NCBI GenBank assembly: GCA_964434105.1
Contig: CAYSTJ010000014.1
Location: 22,973-86,972, forward strand
Source of the DNA: CAYNST01 sp964434105
GTDB taxonomy: Bacteria > Pseudomonadota > Gammaproteobacteria > Pseudomonadales > Cellvibrionaceae
Length of the DNA: 64,000 nt
Reading direction: 5' to 3'
The notes below the pieces were generated by a model that saw only the letters and a list, made by a program, of their open reading frames with translations, was not told where the DNA came from and did no database searches. The position numbers were made by a program, and so were the translations under genes. Positions 8,847 through 18,001 of this stretch are shown here, one piece after another. Numbering within the stretch: the stretch's first letter is position 1; each line of letters opens with the position of its first letter.

Positions 8847-9467
8847 TCAGGAGAGCGTGGTGACATGCATCGGCGTGACGCAACCGCCAATCAGACACCC
8901 CTTTTGAACCTGCCAGTCCGCGGTCGGTAAAGCCCGAAACTGACTGCGTACAAACTGGGCAATTTTTCCCTCCACGGCGACCAGCCAGAGATTTGCAGTG
9001 GCCGCAATGGAGGCCCGGAATTTCAGGCCATCCCGCAGTTCGGCCTGCCGCAGAATCTGCTTCAGCATCACTTCCAGACGATCAAAAAACTGAACAACGC
9101 GTTGATGCAGACGGGGTGTCTCCCCCGCCAGGGCATCCCCGGTCAGTATCCGACTGATACCCGGATTGCGCTCCGCAAACATGAGTACCAGCGTCAGAAT
9201 CTTCTCGCATTTTGTCAGGGCATCGTACTGTTCGTCAGTCGCAATAGTGTTCGCGAGCGAAAATACGGACTCTTCGATAAATTCAATCAGCCCTTCAAAC
9301 ATTCGGGCCTTGCTGGGAAAGTGCCGATACAGTGCCGCTTCTGAGACACCGACTTCTTTGGCCAGCGCGGCCGTCGTAATGCGGGCGCCGGGGCTCACCT
9401 CCAGCATATGCGCGAAAGCCTCCAGAATCTGGTGTTTACGCGATTGCGCGGCCGGTTTGTTTGTCAT
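8847..9467 (-). CDS. slmA: Nucleoid occlusion factor SlmA (TetR family)
   Basis: A 206-residue TetR-family protein. The helix-turn-helix block (ITTAALAKEVGVSEAALYRH, about residues 30-49) and the following FPSKARMFEGLIEFIEE are diagnostic of SlmA, which binds chromosomal sites and inhibits FtsZ assembly over the nucleoid. The C-terminus is a few residues longer than usual. An AGAGGTG about eight bases before ATG 9467 supports the start. It sits near argB/algC, as in Pseudomonas. Confidence 0.93.
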   Translation of the reverse strand: MTNKPAAQSRKHQILEAFAHMLEVSPGARITTAALAKEVGVSEAALYRHFPSKARMFEGLIEFIEESVFSLANTIATDEQYDALTKCEKILTLVLMFAERNPGISRILTGDALAGETPRLHQRVVQFFDRLEVMLKQILRQAELRDGLKFRASIAATANLWLVAVEGKIAQFVRSQFRALPTADWQVQKGCLIGGCVTPMHVTTLS

Positions 9468-9647
9468 GATTTACACCTCTGATACAACCTGTCCAGTCCG
9501 GGGTAACTGGCATTATTATTATTTGTCGTGTAACTAACTATTCAGCTCACGGCCCGATTTGCCCCTGCACCTACAAATGAAAGCGGCGTTAAAAAATGGT
9601 CACAAACCTGTCGGGAACCGGTTTGAATGCCTCGCCGGGCAACACCT

Positions 9648-10559
9648 TCAATGATTTCTGACTGTCCGGTTGGTAATCTGGGTTCCCACGCCGGCGTCGG
9701 TAAATATCTCCAGCAACACGGCGTGCGGAACGCGACCGTCAACAATATGAGCGCTGGAAACACCCGATTTCACGGCGTCCAGAGCACACCGAATTTTCGG
9801 TAGCATTCCGCCATAGATAGTGCCGTCTTCAATCAATTCAGCCACCCTCGCAGTGGTGAGGCCGGTCAGCACTTCGCCGTTTTTGTCCTGCAGACCCGCA
9901 ACATTGGTCAGCAACATCAGCTTTTCTGCCTGCAATACTTCCGCTACTTTACCCGCGACCAGGTCCGCATTGATATTGTAGGCCATGCCGTCCATTCCGA
10001 CACCAATCGGCGCAATGACCGGGATAAAATCGCTCTGCACGATCAGATCGATAACCTTGCGGTTAATCGAACGCACCTCACCCACGTGGCCAATATCGAT
10101 AATTTCCGGTGTTTGCAGCTCCGGACTCCGGCGTACCACTTCCATTTTACGCGCCTGGATCAACTGTCCGTCCTTGCCGGTCACACCTATGGCCTGCCCG
10201 CCATTACGATTGATCAGATTGACAATCTGCTTGTTGACCGCACCACCGAGGACCATTTCTACCACATCCATGGTTTCACTGTTAGTAACCCGCATGCCGT
10301 CGACAAAGCGGGTGGGTATGTTCAATTTGGTCAGCAGTTCACCGATCTGAGGGCCGCCTCCGTGGACAATAATCGGGTTCATGCCGACCGTTTTCATCAA
10401 CACGATATCCCGGGCAAAACTGTTCTGCAGCTGCACATCGATCATGGCGTTTCCGCCGAACTTGACGACGATGGTCTTGCCGGTAAATCGCTGAATATAA
10501 GGCAGGGCTTCAGTCAGAACATTGGATATATGTGCGGCGTCAAAAACTGTTTCACTCAT
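9648..10559 (-). CDS. argB: Acetylglutamate kinase
   Basis: A 303-residue cytoplasmic enzyme phosphorylating N-acetyl-L-glutamate, the second step of arginine synthesis. The amino-acid-kinase motifs VVKFGGNAM (about residues 26-34) and IIVHGGGPQI (about residues 63-72) are intact, as is the C-terminal segment GMLPKIRCALDAV. Length fits the family. It follows algC on the minus strand after a 119-base gap and is probably part of the coaBC-algC-argB group. Confidence 0.97.
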   Translation of the reverse strand: MSETVFDAAHISNVLTEALPYIQRFTGKTIVVKFGGNAMIDVQLQNSFARDIVLMKTVGMNPIIVHGGGPQIGELLTKLNIPTRFVDGMRVTNSETMDVVEMVLGGAVNKQIVNLINRNGGQAIGVTGKDGQLIQARKMEVVRRSPELQTPEIIDIGHVGEVRSINRKVIDLIVQSDFIPVIAPIGVGMDGMAYNINADLVAGKVAEVLQAEKLMLLTNVAGLQDKNGEVLTGLTTARVAELIEDGTIYGGMLPKIRCALDAVKSGVSSAHIVDGRVPHAVLLEIFTDAGVGTQITNRTVRNH

Positions 10560-10678
10560 GGGGTTTCACTTTCCGATTACTTGATGTTTTCTGTTGGTTT
10601 GGATGGCTATGTAAGGGCAGCCTGCCGGCAGCAGCCGGCAGGTTTGCGAAGACAAGATGTTAATACAGCCGGCTGTGT

Positions 10679-13156
10679 CTACCAGTTGAACCGGATGCTT
10701 TGGTCGATTTTACGAATCTCTCGGGTGAACAGCGCCTTTAGCTGATGCAATTGCTCTTCCGTCTCCGCCTCGAATCGCAGCGTCAGCTCCGCTGACGTAT
10801 TGGATGCACGAACCAGCCCCCACCCGAATGGGAATTCCGCCCGCAATCCGTCGATAGTTGTCAGCCTGGCATCATCAAACTCACCTTCCTGGACGAGCTG
10901 CTCGATCACCTGAAACTTGCGCTCTTCCGCAACTTCCACCCTGATTTCCGGCGTGGTGGGCAACATTGGAAATTCGGCAAATACTTCATCTATTCCTTCA
11001 TTGCGCAGGCTGACTATCTCAATGACCCGGGCAGCGGCATACAGCCCGTCGTCAAATCCGTACCAGCGATCCTTGATAAAAATATGCCCCGAGTATTCTC
11101 CGCCTATCAATGCGCCGGTTTCCAGGACTTTGGCCCGCATGGGCGCGTGGCCGGTTTTCCACATAATGGGGCGACCGCCACTCTCGCTCACCACCGAATT
11201 CAGCAGGCGGGAGCTTTTCACGTCGAACACCACATCACCGCCCGGATTACGCGCCAGAATATCCCTGGCAAGCAACATCAGCAAGCGATCCGGCCAGATA
11301 ATCTGTCCCTGGGGTGTCACTACCGCCAGCCGGTCGCCATCACCATCGAAGGCAACGCCGAGATGGGCACCCGTCTCCCGGACCTTGACGATAAGATCCT
11401 GCAGGTTGGCCGCGACGGATGGGTCCGGATCGTGGTGAGGAAATGAGCCATCAAGGTCACAGTAAAGCGGAATCACCTCACAGCCCAATTCCGAAAACAG
11501 CTGGGGCGCTACTCGCCCGGCTACCCCGTTGGCGGCATCAATCACCAGACGAATGTCACCAGCCAAAGCGATATCCGAGAAAATCGTCTCAATATACTGA
11601 CTGACGACGTCCAGATGGGACTCCTGCCCTGCGCCTTTTTTAAACTGCCCTTTCAGGATACGTGTGCGCACTGCCTTGATGTCCTGCTCGGTACGTGCCT
11701 GACGGTTCATCACCAGCTTGAACCCGTTATATTGTGCTTTGTTATGGCTGGCGGTTACCATCACTCCACTGCGGGACTGTTCCAGAATTTCCGTCGCGAA
11801 ATACAGCAATGGCGTCGGTACCGTACCGATATTCAGCACATTACAGCCCGTACTTAATATGCCGCGGATAAGATTTTCGGTAAGCAATGGGCTATGGGTG
11901 CGTGCATCGCGCGCGACGATCAATGCGGTTTCCTTCTGCTCCAGCGCTTCGCTGCCCAATGCCTGCCCGATCTTGTGCGCGAGACTCCGGCTGATCTCGG
12001 TATCGGCCAGGCCGCGGATATCATAGCTGCGGAAGATATGATCCGGCACCTCCTTGCTGGCTTTCAATTGTGCTTCCGAAACCCGGTTTACACTCGATGG
12101 GACTGGTTCCGTCGCGGGGGCCTCCGATTCGATCTCTTCCAGACCCAGCAGCCCCTGGTCCTCTTCCAGAATCTGGATATCCAGGATGTCCAACGGCTTT
12201 GCTGGCGCAGCGCCAGCTTGCGCCGCAACGGAACCTTGCCCCATACGTTTTTGGTTCATCAGCCTGAGGTCGTTACGATCCTGCATTCGCCGACCAATCA
12301 ACAGGCCCGCCAGACCGAACACGGCCAGTATCACGGACGCGCCAACCGCCCAGAAAATCAACAGCATTGCGTACTCAACCTGGGTCTGCTCCAGCAACTG
12401 TCCGGATGCTACAAACTCGACTTCCCAGGGCGTACCCGGAATTGACTCTCGCGGGGTCTGATATACACTGCCTTCTCCCTGCTCTGCTACCGGCCTGGCC
12501 CGTCCGTCAAATGCCTGAAACAGGGTCACCTTGCCAAAATCCGTGACTTTTTCCTGGAGCGCATCCACCATGTCATGCATCGGCATGGTTACCAGCACCG
12601 TGCCCAGTACACCCGTCAGGGTATCGTTCAACACCGGCGCCACAAAGTTGATATACCAGCGCCGGTCAAGTTCAAATACTTCCGGCGGGACATCTTCGCG
12701 ACGCTCTGCCCGTCGAATAAGATCGAGCTCTGAAAACCGCAGGGGCGCGGATGTGTTCGCATCAATCCGGGCTTCGTTTAAATGGTAAATATCGACGCGG
12801 GTATCGGCCGGCATGGAACGTAAAAATAACTGACTGGCCTGCTCCAGCGCGTCATCATCGCCTGCGACAAACGCATCACGCAACGATCGGGATCCGACGA
12901 ACACGTCCAGCCTTTGCCGGATGCTCTCCAGATAATTGAACACGTTGGCCGCCGCCCGCTGCACATGCTGCGACGCAAAGGTCTCCAGCTGGTGCTGGCG
13001 CTCGGCCACGACCTGGTGCTGCCAGCCGAAAAATGTCAGTATCGCAATCAACGCGCCCGCGGTCAGCAGGCTGATAAGCATGGCCTTTTTTGCGACCTGT
13101 GGTGGATCCGCATCAGAGCCGTTTTTTCCACGATTGCGCTTTTTGGTAGAAGACAC
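10679..13156 (-). CDS. algC: Phosphomannomutase/phosphoglucomutase AlgC, long membrane-anchored form
   Basis: An 825-residue protein. The C-terminal 460 residues are a complete alpha-D-phosphohexomutase: FRSYDIRG (about 375), the phosphoserine loop VTASHN with Ser near 470, and the metal-binding FDGDGDR. It interconverts mannose and glucose 6- and 1-phosphates for exopolysaccharide and LPS precursors. The N-terminal 360 residues hold two membrane segments (about 27-47 and 262-285) flanking an extracytoplasmic region of about 210 residues that looks like a sensor (Cache/PAS-like) domain, then a linker. A similar long form occurs in Pseudomonas. GTG 13156 follows a GAGGAT eight bases upstream. 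It starts 20 bases after coaBC. Confidence 0.92.
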   Translation of the reverse strand: MSSTKKRNRGKNGSDADPPQVAKKAMLISLLTAGALIAILTFFGWQHQVVAERQHQLETFASQHVQRAAANVFNYLESIRQRLDVFVGSRSLRDAFVAGDDDALEQASQLFLRSMPADTRVDIYHLNEARIDANTSAPLRFSELDLIRRAERREDVPPEVFELDRRWYINFVAPVLNDTLTGVLGTVLVTMPMHDMVDALQEKVTDFGKVTLFQAFDGRARPVAEQGEGSVYQTPRESIPGTPWEVEFVASGQLLEQTQVEYAMLLIFWAVGASVILAVFGLAGLLIGRRMQDRNDLRLMNQKRMGQGSVAAQAGAAPAKPLDILDIQILEEDQGLLGLEEIESEAPATEPVPSSVNRVSEAQLKASKEVPDHIFRSYDIRGLADTEISRSLAHKIGQALGSEALEQKETALIVARDARTHSPLLTENLIRGILSTGCNVLNIGTVPTPLLYFATEILEQSRSGVMVTASHNKAQYNGFKLVMNRQARTEQDIKAVRTRILKGQFKKGAGQESHLDVVSQYIETIFSDIALAGDIRLVIDAANGVAGRVAPQLFSELGCEVIPLYCDLDGSFPHHDPDPSVAANLQDLIVKVRETGAHLGVAFDGDGDRLAVVTPQGQIIWPDRLLMLLARDILARNPGGDVVFDVKSSRLLNSVVSESGGRPIMWKTGHAPMRAKVLETGALIGGEYSGHIFIKDRWYGFDDGLYAAARVIEIVSLRNEGIDEVFAEFPMLPTTPEIRVEVAEERKFQVIEQLVQEGEFDDARLTTIDGLRAEFPFGWGLVRASNTSAELTLRFEAETEEQLHQLKALFTREIRKIDQSIRFNW

Positions 13157-13176
13157 TCGGCGATCCTCGATTATTT

Positions 13177-14388
13177 TTATGAGGCAGGCGACGCATTCAG
13201 ATGCCCGGCGATAGCCTGCACCAGTGCTCGCGCCAGCTGGCGCTTGGGCTGCGCTGGAAAGACGACTTCACCCAGATTACTGATAAGTGTGGCGGCGTTG
13301 TCGTCACTGTCAAACCCGAGGCCGGCAAGGGACACGTCATTGGCGACTATCAGATCAGCCCCCTTGCGTAAACGCTTGGCTCTGGCAAATTCCAGCAGGT
13401 TATGGGTTTCTGCAGCAAAACCGACGGTCAATAAACCCGGGTAGCGCCGTGCGATCCCCGCCAGAATGTCTTCATTCTGTACCAGCTCCAGGCTCAGGCC
13501 TTCGTCGTCACCCTTTTTGATTTTTTGTTCGGGAACGTATTTCGGACGGTAATCCGCCACCGCCGCTGCTGCGATAAACACATCGGCGTGTTGGCATAGA
13601 TCGTCACAGGCCTGCTGCATCTGGACGGCGCTGACGACGTTGATACGTTCTACGCCTGCCGGTACCGGCAACGAGACCGGACCGCTGACCAGCGTGACCT
13701 GCGCACCGGCTTCGGCGGCGGCCTGAGCCAGCGCATACCCCATTTTGCCCGAACTGTGATTGGTAATGTAACGCACCGGATCGATGGCTTCACGCGTCGG
13801 CCCGGCCGTCACCACCACCCGTTTGCCCGCCAGCAGCGGCAAGTCCGTGCCACCGTCGAGCGCCGCTATCAGTGCAGCCGGCTCCAGCATGCGGCCAGGG
13901 CCTGTATCGCCACAAGCCTGCAGCCCGTCGTCGGGGCCCAGTATCTGCACACCTCGCTGGCGCAGCAATTCGGTATTGGCGACGGTCGCCGCATTGCGCC
14001 ACATCGCCTGATTCATGGCCGGCGCGACGAAAAGCGGAGCACTCGACGCCAGGCACACTGTCGTCAGCAGGTCATCGGCCAGCCCGTGCGCCAGACGAGC
14101 CAGAAAATCCGCACTGGCCGGCGCCACCAGTAACATGTCGCCCCAGCGCGCCAGCTCGATGTGTCCCATGCCCGCTTCGGCTGTCGTATCCAGTAATGCT
14201 GTATGGACTGGCTGGCCCGACAGCGCCTGCATAGTCAGCGGTGTAATAAATGCCTGGGCGGCAGCCGTCATCACCACACGCACTTGTGCCTGCTGGCGTC
14301 TCAGTAGTCGCACAAGTTCGGCGGCTTTGTAAGCTGCAATCCCGCCAGTTACGCCGACGATAATCTGTTTGTTGTGTAACGTTGTCAT
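13177..14388 (-). CDS. coaBC: Bifunctional phosphopantothenoylcysteine decarboxylase / phosphopantothenate-cysteine ligase
   Basis: A 403-residue fused enzyme of coenzyme A synthesis. The N-terminal flavoprotein half (CoaC) shows GVTGGIAAYKAAELVR, the PAMNQAMW motif and the active-site Cys in LQACGDTGPGRM (near residue 160). The C-terminal half (CoaB) begins at VVVTAGPTREAIDPVR and contains the KIKK substrate-binding lysines. Full length for the family. It is first of the coaBC-algC-argB group and divergent from radC. In Pseudomonas dut lies between coaBC and algC; here it does not. Confidence 0.96.
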   Translation of the reverse strand: MTTLHNKQIIVGVTGGIAAYKAAELVRLLRRQQAQVRVVMTAAAQAFITPLTMQALSGQPVHTALLDTTAEAGMGHIELARWGDMLLVAPASADFLARLAHGLADDLLTTVCLASSAPLFVAPAMNQAMWRNAATVANTELLRQRGVQILGPDDGLQACGDTGPGRMLEPAALIAALDGGTDLPLLAGKRVVVTAGPTREAIDPVRYITNHSSGKMGYALAQAAAEAGAQVTLVSGPVSLPVPAGVERINVVSAVQMQQACDDLCQHADVFIAAAAVADYRPKYVPEQKIKKGDDEGLSLELVQNEDILAGIARRYPGLLTVGFAAETHNLLEFARAKRLRKGADLIVANDVSLAGLGFDSDDNAATLISNLGEVVFPAQPKRQLARALVQAIAGHLNASPAS

Positions 14389-14651
14389 GAAATCCCGATC
14401 TGGTAGCTTGCGGACCTTTGGACGAAACTATACCATTCAGCAGACAGGTCGGTCTTTTCACCCTGAAAATCTGCCGGACCCGCGCGGATCGTCGCGGCAC
14501 TGGCGTCAGCCATATTGCCGCATCCGACTGTATGATTAAAAATAACACGTCCGCCCGCACTTCGCCTTAACAGACGCGGGTGTTATGATTTTTCGGCCGC
14601 CCCTGCCGACCTGCAGGTGCACATGTCGCCGACATCGCAAAGGATTGCCTT

Positions 14652-15326
14652 ATGACCATCAAAAACTGGCCCGCCAGTGAACGCCCCCGCGAAAAACTGC
14701 TGACGATGGGTTCCGCCGCCCTGTCTGACGCCGAACTGCTTGCCATTTTCCTGCGCACCGGCTGTCACGGAGTGTCGGCTGTCGATCTGGCCCGCCAACT
14801 TCTGCAGGATTTCGGCGGGCTGCGCGCCATATTGGAGGCTGATCAGCAGGCATTCTGCCATGGCCGCGGTCTCGGTCAGGCCAAATTTGCGCAATTGCAG
14901 GCGGTGGTCGAAATGGCCCGCCGGCACCTGGCGGAACATTTGCGCCGTTCGACCGCCCTGAACAGTGTCGCGGCCGTACGGCAATATCTGATTGCCCAGT
15001 TGCGCCATCAACCGCACGAGATATTTGCCGTCCTGTTCCTGGATAACCAGCACCACCTGATTAAATACGAGGCGCTCTTTAACGGTACCATCGACGGCGC
15101 CAGTGTCTATCCGCGCGAAGTGGTCAAAAAAGTTATGCAACACAACGCTGCCGCCGTAATTTTCGCACACAATCATCCGTCGGGCATCGCCGAACCCAGC
15201 CGCGCCGACCGCGATATCACCCGCCGGCTGACGGACGCGCTATCGCTGGTGGATGTGCGGGTGCTTGACCATTTAATTGTCGGGGAAGGCGAGATCGTCT
15301 CGTTCGCCGAGCGGGGCCTGCTTTAA
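14652..15326 (+). CDS. radC: RadC family JAB/MPN domain protein
   Basis: A 224-residue protein with an N-terminal helix-hairpin-helix-like part (PREKLLTMGSAALSDAELLA) and a C-terminal JAB1/MPN metalloprotease-like domain whose metal site AHNHPSG plus the downstream Asp in SRADRD is intact. The family is named for DNA repair, but its real biochemical role is unsettled. AAAGGA before ATG 14652 supports the start. It is divergent from coaBC and upstream of rpmB, the usual proteobacterial neighbourhood. Confidence 0.95.
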   Translation: MTIKNWPASERPREKLLTMGSAALSDAELLAIFLRTGCHGVSAVDLARQLLQDFGGLRAILEADQQAFCHGRGLGQAKFAQLQAVVEMARRHLAEHLRRSTALNSVAAVRQYLIAQLRHQPHEIFAVLFLDNQHHLIKYEALFNGTIDGASVYPREVVKKVMQHNAAAVIFAHNHPSGIAEPSRADRDITRRLTDALSLVDVRVLDHLIVGEGEIVSFAERGLL

Positions 15327-15448
15327 GCGGGATCGCAACGCTCCATCGGCGCCACGGTGCCGGCGAGGCGGGGCACAACACCACCCGGGCCAGGCGAACA
15401 GGTGTCTTCGCGAAATGTCGGACCAGAGCCCATCCCACGGATTTGTGT

Positions 15449-15477
15449 TTGCTATTGCCGTCCGGTTCTGGTATAAA
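15449..15477 (+). promoter_or_regulatory. Probable sigma-70 promoter for rpmB-rpmG
   Basis: A -35-like TTGCTA at 15449-15454 and a -10-like TATAAA at 15472-15477 are separated by exactly 17 bases. They would start transcription about 130 bases before rpmB. The -10 matches five of six and the -35 four of six consensus bases. Confidence 0.6.
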
Positions 15478-15616
15478 TCGCGCCTCAATTTTTTAGCCGC
15501 CCTGTATTGACTCGGTGGCGACCGGCGTCAACGGCTCCGTTGGTCCGGAAAGAGCAACCAAACGCAGCGCAGCTCCATTAACCAAGGCCGCTGTCACCAT
15601 CCAGCGAGGCTGAATA

Positions 15617-15853
15617 ATGTCTAAAGTATGTCAGGTTACCGGCAAGCGCCCCATAACTGGTAACAATGTATCTCACGCAAAAAATCACACCAAGCGTCGG
15701 TTCTTGCCGAATCTGCACTCCCATCGTTTTTGGGTTGAATCGGAAAAACGCTTTGTGAAACTGCGCGTATCTTCCAAAGGTATGCGCATTATCGACAAAA
15801 ACGGCATAGATTCGGTGTTGACCGCTCTCCGTGCCCGTGGCGAAAAATTCTGA
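15617..15853 (+). CDS. rpmB: Ribosomal protein bL28
   Basis: A 78-residue large-subunit ribosomal protein. MSKVCQVTGKRP at the start and HTKRRFLPNLH in the middle are diagnostic. It has a single Cys, so it is the zinc-independent form. It is followed 25 bases later by rpmG, the usual operon partner. A likely promoter lies at 15449-15477. Confidence 0.98.
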   Translation: MSKVCQVTGKRPITGNNVSHAKNHTKRRFLPNLHSHRFWVESEKRFVKLRVSSKGMRIIDKNGIDSVLTALRARGEKF

Positions 15854-15878
15854 GCCGCCGTAAACAGGAGTATGCCCC

Positions 15879-16034
15879 ATGCGAGACAAGATTCGACTGA
15901 ATTCCAGCGCCGGCACCGGCCATTTTTATACAACCACCAAGAACAAGCGCAATATGCCGGAAAAAATGGAGATCAAGAAATTTGATCCCGTAGCCCGCAA
16001 GCACGTTCTTTATAAAGAAGGCAAGATCAAGTAA
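15879..16034 (+). CDS. rpmG: Ribosomal protein bL33
   Basis: A 51-residue protein read from ATG 15879 to TAA 16032-16034, with the family stretches MRDKIRLNSSAGTGHFYTT and KKFDPVARKHVLYKEGKIK. No CXXC pairs are present, so it is the zinc-free form. It forms an operon with rpmB and ends 16 bases before a strong terminator. CAGGAG at 15865-15870 is the ribosome binding site. Confidence 0.98.
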   Translation: MRDKIRLNSSAGTGHFYTTTKNKRNMPEKMEIKKFDPVARKHVLYKEGKIK

Positions 16035-16050
16035 ACACCCCGCTTTCTTA

Positions 16051-16075
16051 AACCCGGTCTGACCGGGTTTTTTTT
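16051..16075 (+). terminator. Intrinsic terminator after rpmB-rpmG
   Basis: Stem AACCCGG (16051-16057) and CCGGGTT (16063-16069), extendable by two more pairs across the loop, is followed by an uninterrupted T-run to 16075. Position just after rpmG makes it the operon terminator. Confidence 0.93.
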
Positions 16076-16141
16076 GGCTGTCGCCCATCGCCCGAAACCG
16101 GACTAAGCTTGAAGGTACCCCCACCAGCAAGCGGTTGCCCG

Positions 16142-17146
16142 ATGACAGCTCCCCTTCGCCTGATCCCGTTTCTCGTCGCCGTCGCTTTGACGCTGCAGAG
16201 TTGCGACCGCCCCGACCCGCCAGCCCAGGTCACGGAAATCGCGGCCATCGGCCTCAATGCTGGCCAGCTGGACGCCGCCTCACGATTTGCAATCGCCGGT
16301 TCAATCCATCATGGTATCAGCCTGTGGCGTACCGCCGACCAGGAGCGACTGTTCGACTGGACCCACAGCCAGGATGCTCCCACCACCATGATCGCCGCGG
16401 ATTTCTCGGATGACGCCATGTGGGCGTTGACTGCAGACGTTCACACGCTGGCGCTCTGGCGAACGGATACCGGCGAGAACCATCGCTACTGGACGGTTCC
16501 GGCCCGCATACTGGCTGTACAGCTGTCGGATAATGGCCAGCGGGCGCTGCTGGGCCTGGATGACCACACGGCAGTATTGTTTGACCTGATCAACGGTGGC
16601 ATATTGCAGACGCTGCGACACCATAACCGGGTCCGCAGTGTGGCTCTGAGCGGAGATGCCCGCATTGCGCTGACAGGCTCGGAAGACTATCGGGCAGTCA
16701 GCTGGGACCTGCGCAGCGGTGAACCGCTGGCGCGGTTTCAACACAGCGATGACGTACAACTGGTCACACTGTCTGCGGATGCCACGCTGGCACTTTCCGT
16801 CAGCAAATACGATAAAGCGGTAATCTGGCATGCACATACTGGCGAGGTGGTCGGTCAACTGCCGCTGGCGGCCGAAGGGCTAAAACGGGGTTTACGATTT
16901 ACGGCCGCGCGATTCAGCGCGGATAACCGGCTACTACTCACCGGCCGGCCGGACCAGCGGGTGACACTCTGGAGCGTCGAGACGCAGGAAGCGTTGCATG
17001 AATGGACGATACCGAAACGCAGTCGCTGGAAGCCGACCGGCGCATCCATCATGGATGTGGCATTTACCGACAGGCACGATACGTTTTACGCGATAGGCTC
17101 GAATGGATTTCTTGCCAGACTACACTATTTGCATCCCGATAGATAA
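16142..17146 (+). CDS. WD40-like beta-propeller lipoprotein
   Basis: A 334-residue protein beginning at ATG 16142 with a lipoprotein signal ending in LTLQSC; the Cys at about residue 20 would carry the lipid. The body contains about six WD40-like repeats, each ending in an aromatic motif (ISLWR, LALWR, VLFDL, VSWDL, VIWHA, TLWSV) preceded by S-x-D or G-x-D turns, so a propeller of six or seven blades is expected. Such lipoproteins are usually scaffolds; partner unknown. The frame is open back to 16109, but only the 16142 start puts the signal peptide at the N-terminus. Confidence 0.82.
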   Translation: MTAPLRLIPFLVAVALTLQSCDRPDPPAQVTEIAAIGLNAGQLDAASRFAIAGSIHHGISLWRTADQERLFDWTHSQDAPTTMIAADFSDDAMWALTADVHTLALWRTDTGENHRYWTVPARILAVQLSDNGQRALLGLDDHTAVLFDLINGGILQTLRHHNRVRSVALSGDARIALTGSEDYRAVSWDLRSGEPLARFQHSDDVQLVTLSADATLALSVSKYDKAVIWHAHTGEVVGQLPLAAEGLKRGLRFTAARFSADNRLLLTGRPDQRVTLWSVETQEALHEWTIPKRSRWKPTGASIMDVAFTDRHDTFYAIGSNGFLARLHYLHPDR

Positions 17147-17197
17147 TCAGCGGGAAAGTGGCCCCTGTCTGGAGCCACGGTCATTCAGGCGGCCTGC

Positions 17198-18001
17198 TTA
17201 TTCCGCGTGATCGGCATGAGGATCTCCACCGGTATCCGCTTCCGGATTGATCTCCAGCAGTTCCACTTCAAATATCAGCGCATCGTTGGGGCCAATCTTG
17301 CCGGCTGTACCACCAGCACCGTAGCCGAGATCGGGCGGGATATACAATTCGAATTTGTCACCGACTTTCATCAGCTGCAGCGCTTCAACCCAGCCTTTGA
17401 TTACCCCACCAACCGGGAAGCTGACAGGCTGGCCACGGTCAACGGAGCTGTCAAACACAGTGCCGTCGATCAGTGTTCCGTGATAATGAACACGGACGGT
17501 ATCATCTTCGGAAGGCTTGGGCGCATCGTCTTCACCAGACTCCAGTACTTTGTACTGCAGGCCGCTCTCTGTGGTTACGACGCCTTCCTTGCCTGCGTTT
17601 TCGGCAAGAAATGCTTCACTTTTCCGCAGGTTTTCATCAGCCACCACCTGCATCTCTGCATCGCGCTGGGTTTGCTGCTCTTCCTGGAAGCTCATCATGA
17701 TATCCTGCTGCTCGTCCGCCGGAATGCGTGGATCCCGACCGTCAGCAACATCCTTGATAGCCAGAGACATAGTGGCCTCATCAAATACCAGACCATTGGC
17801 ATTGGCCTGCTGCGCCATGTTATAGCCCACAATATAGGTAACTTTTTGCTGCGTCGTGTCCAGGCTGACGTTGTCCGACTGCCCTTCAACTGCTGCGGCC
17901 GAATTGGTTTCGGCATTTTCATTATTACAGCCCGCCGCCAGTACAGCCGCCGCAATAGCCGCAGCCAACAGACCAGATTTGCGTAAAGTGTTGATATTCA
18001 T
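17198..18001 (-). CDS. FKBP-type peptidyl-prolyl isomerase lipoprotein (FkpA/Mip-like)
   Basis: A 267-residue protein with a lipobox (AVLAAGC, Cys near residue 25), a helical N-terminal part (about 50-140) like the dimerisation domain of FkpA and Mip, and a C-terminal FKBP domain (about 145-250) with VHYHGTLIDGTVFDSS, GVIKGWVEAL and IPPDLGYG. It would catalyse prolyl isomerisation and act as a chaperone for periplasmic or outer-membrane proteins. It ends in a His/Asp/Glu-rich tail (DPHADHAE), which could bind metal. ATG 18001 is preferred over ATG 18013 because GGGA lies six bases before it. Confidence 0.9.
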   Translation of the reverse strand: MNINTLRKSGLLAAAIAAAVLAAGCNNENAETNSAAAVEGQSDNVSLDTTQQKVTYIVGYNMAQQANANGLVFDEATMSLAIKDVADGRDPRIPADEQQDIMMSFQEEQQTQRDAEMQVVADENLRKSEAFLAENAGKEGVVTTESGLQYKVLESGEDDAPKPSEDDTVRVHYHGTLIDGTVFDSSVDRGQPVSFPVGGVIKGWVEALQLMKVGDKFELYIPPDLGYGAGGTAGKIGPNDALIFEVELLEINPEADTGGDPHADHAE

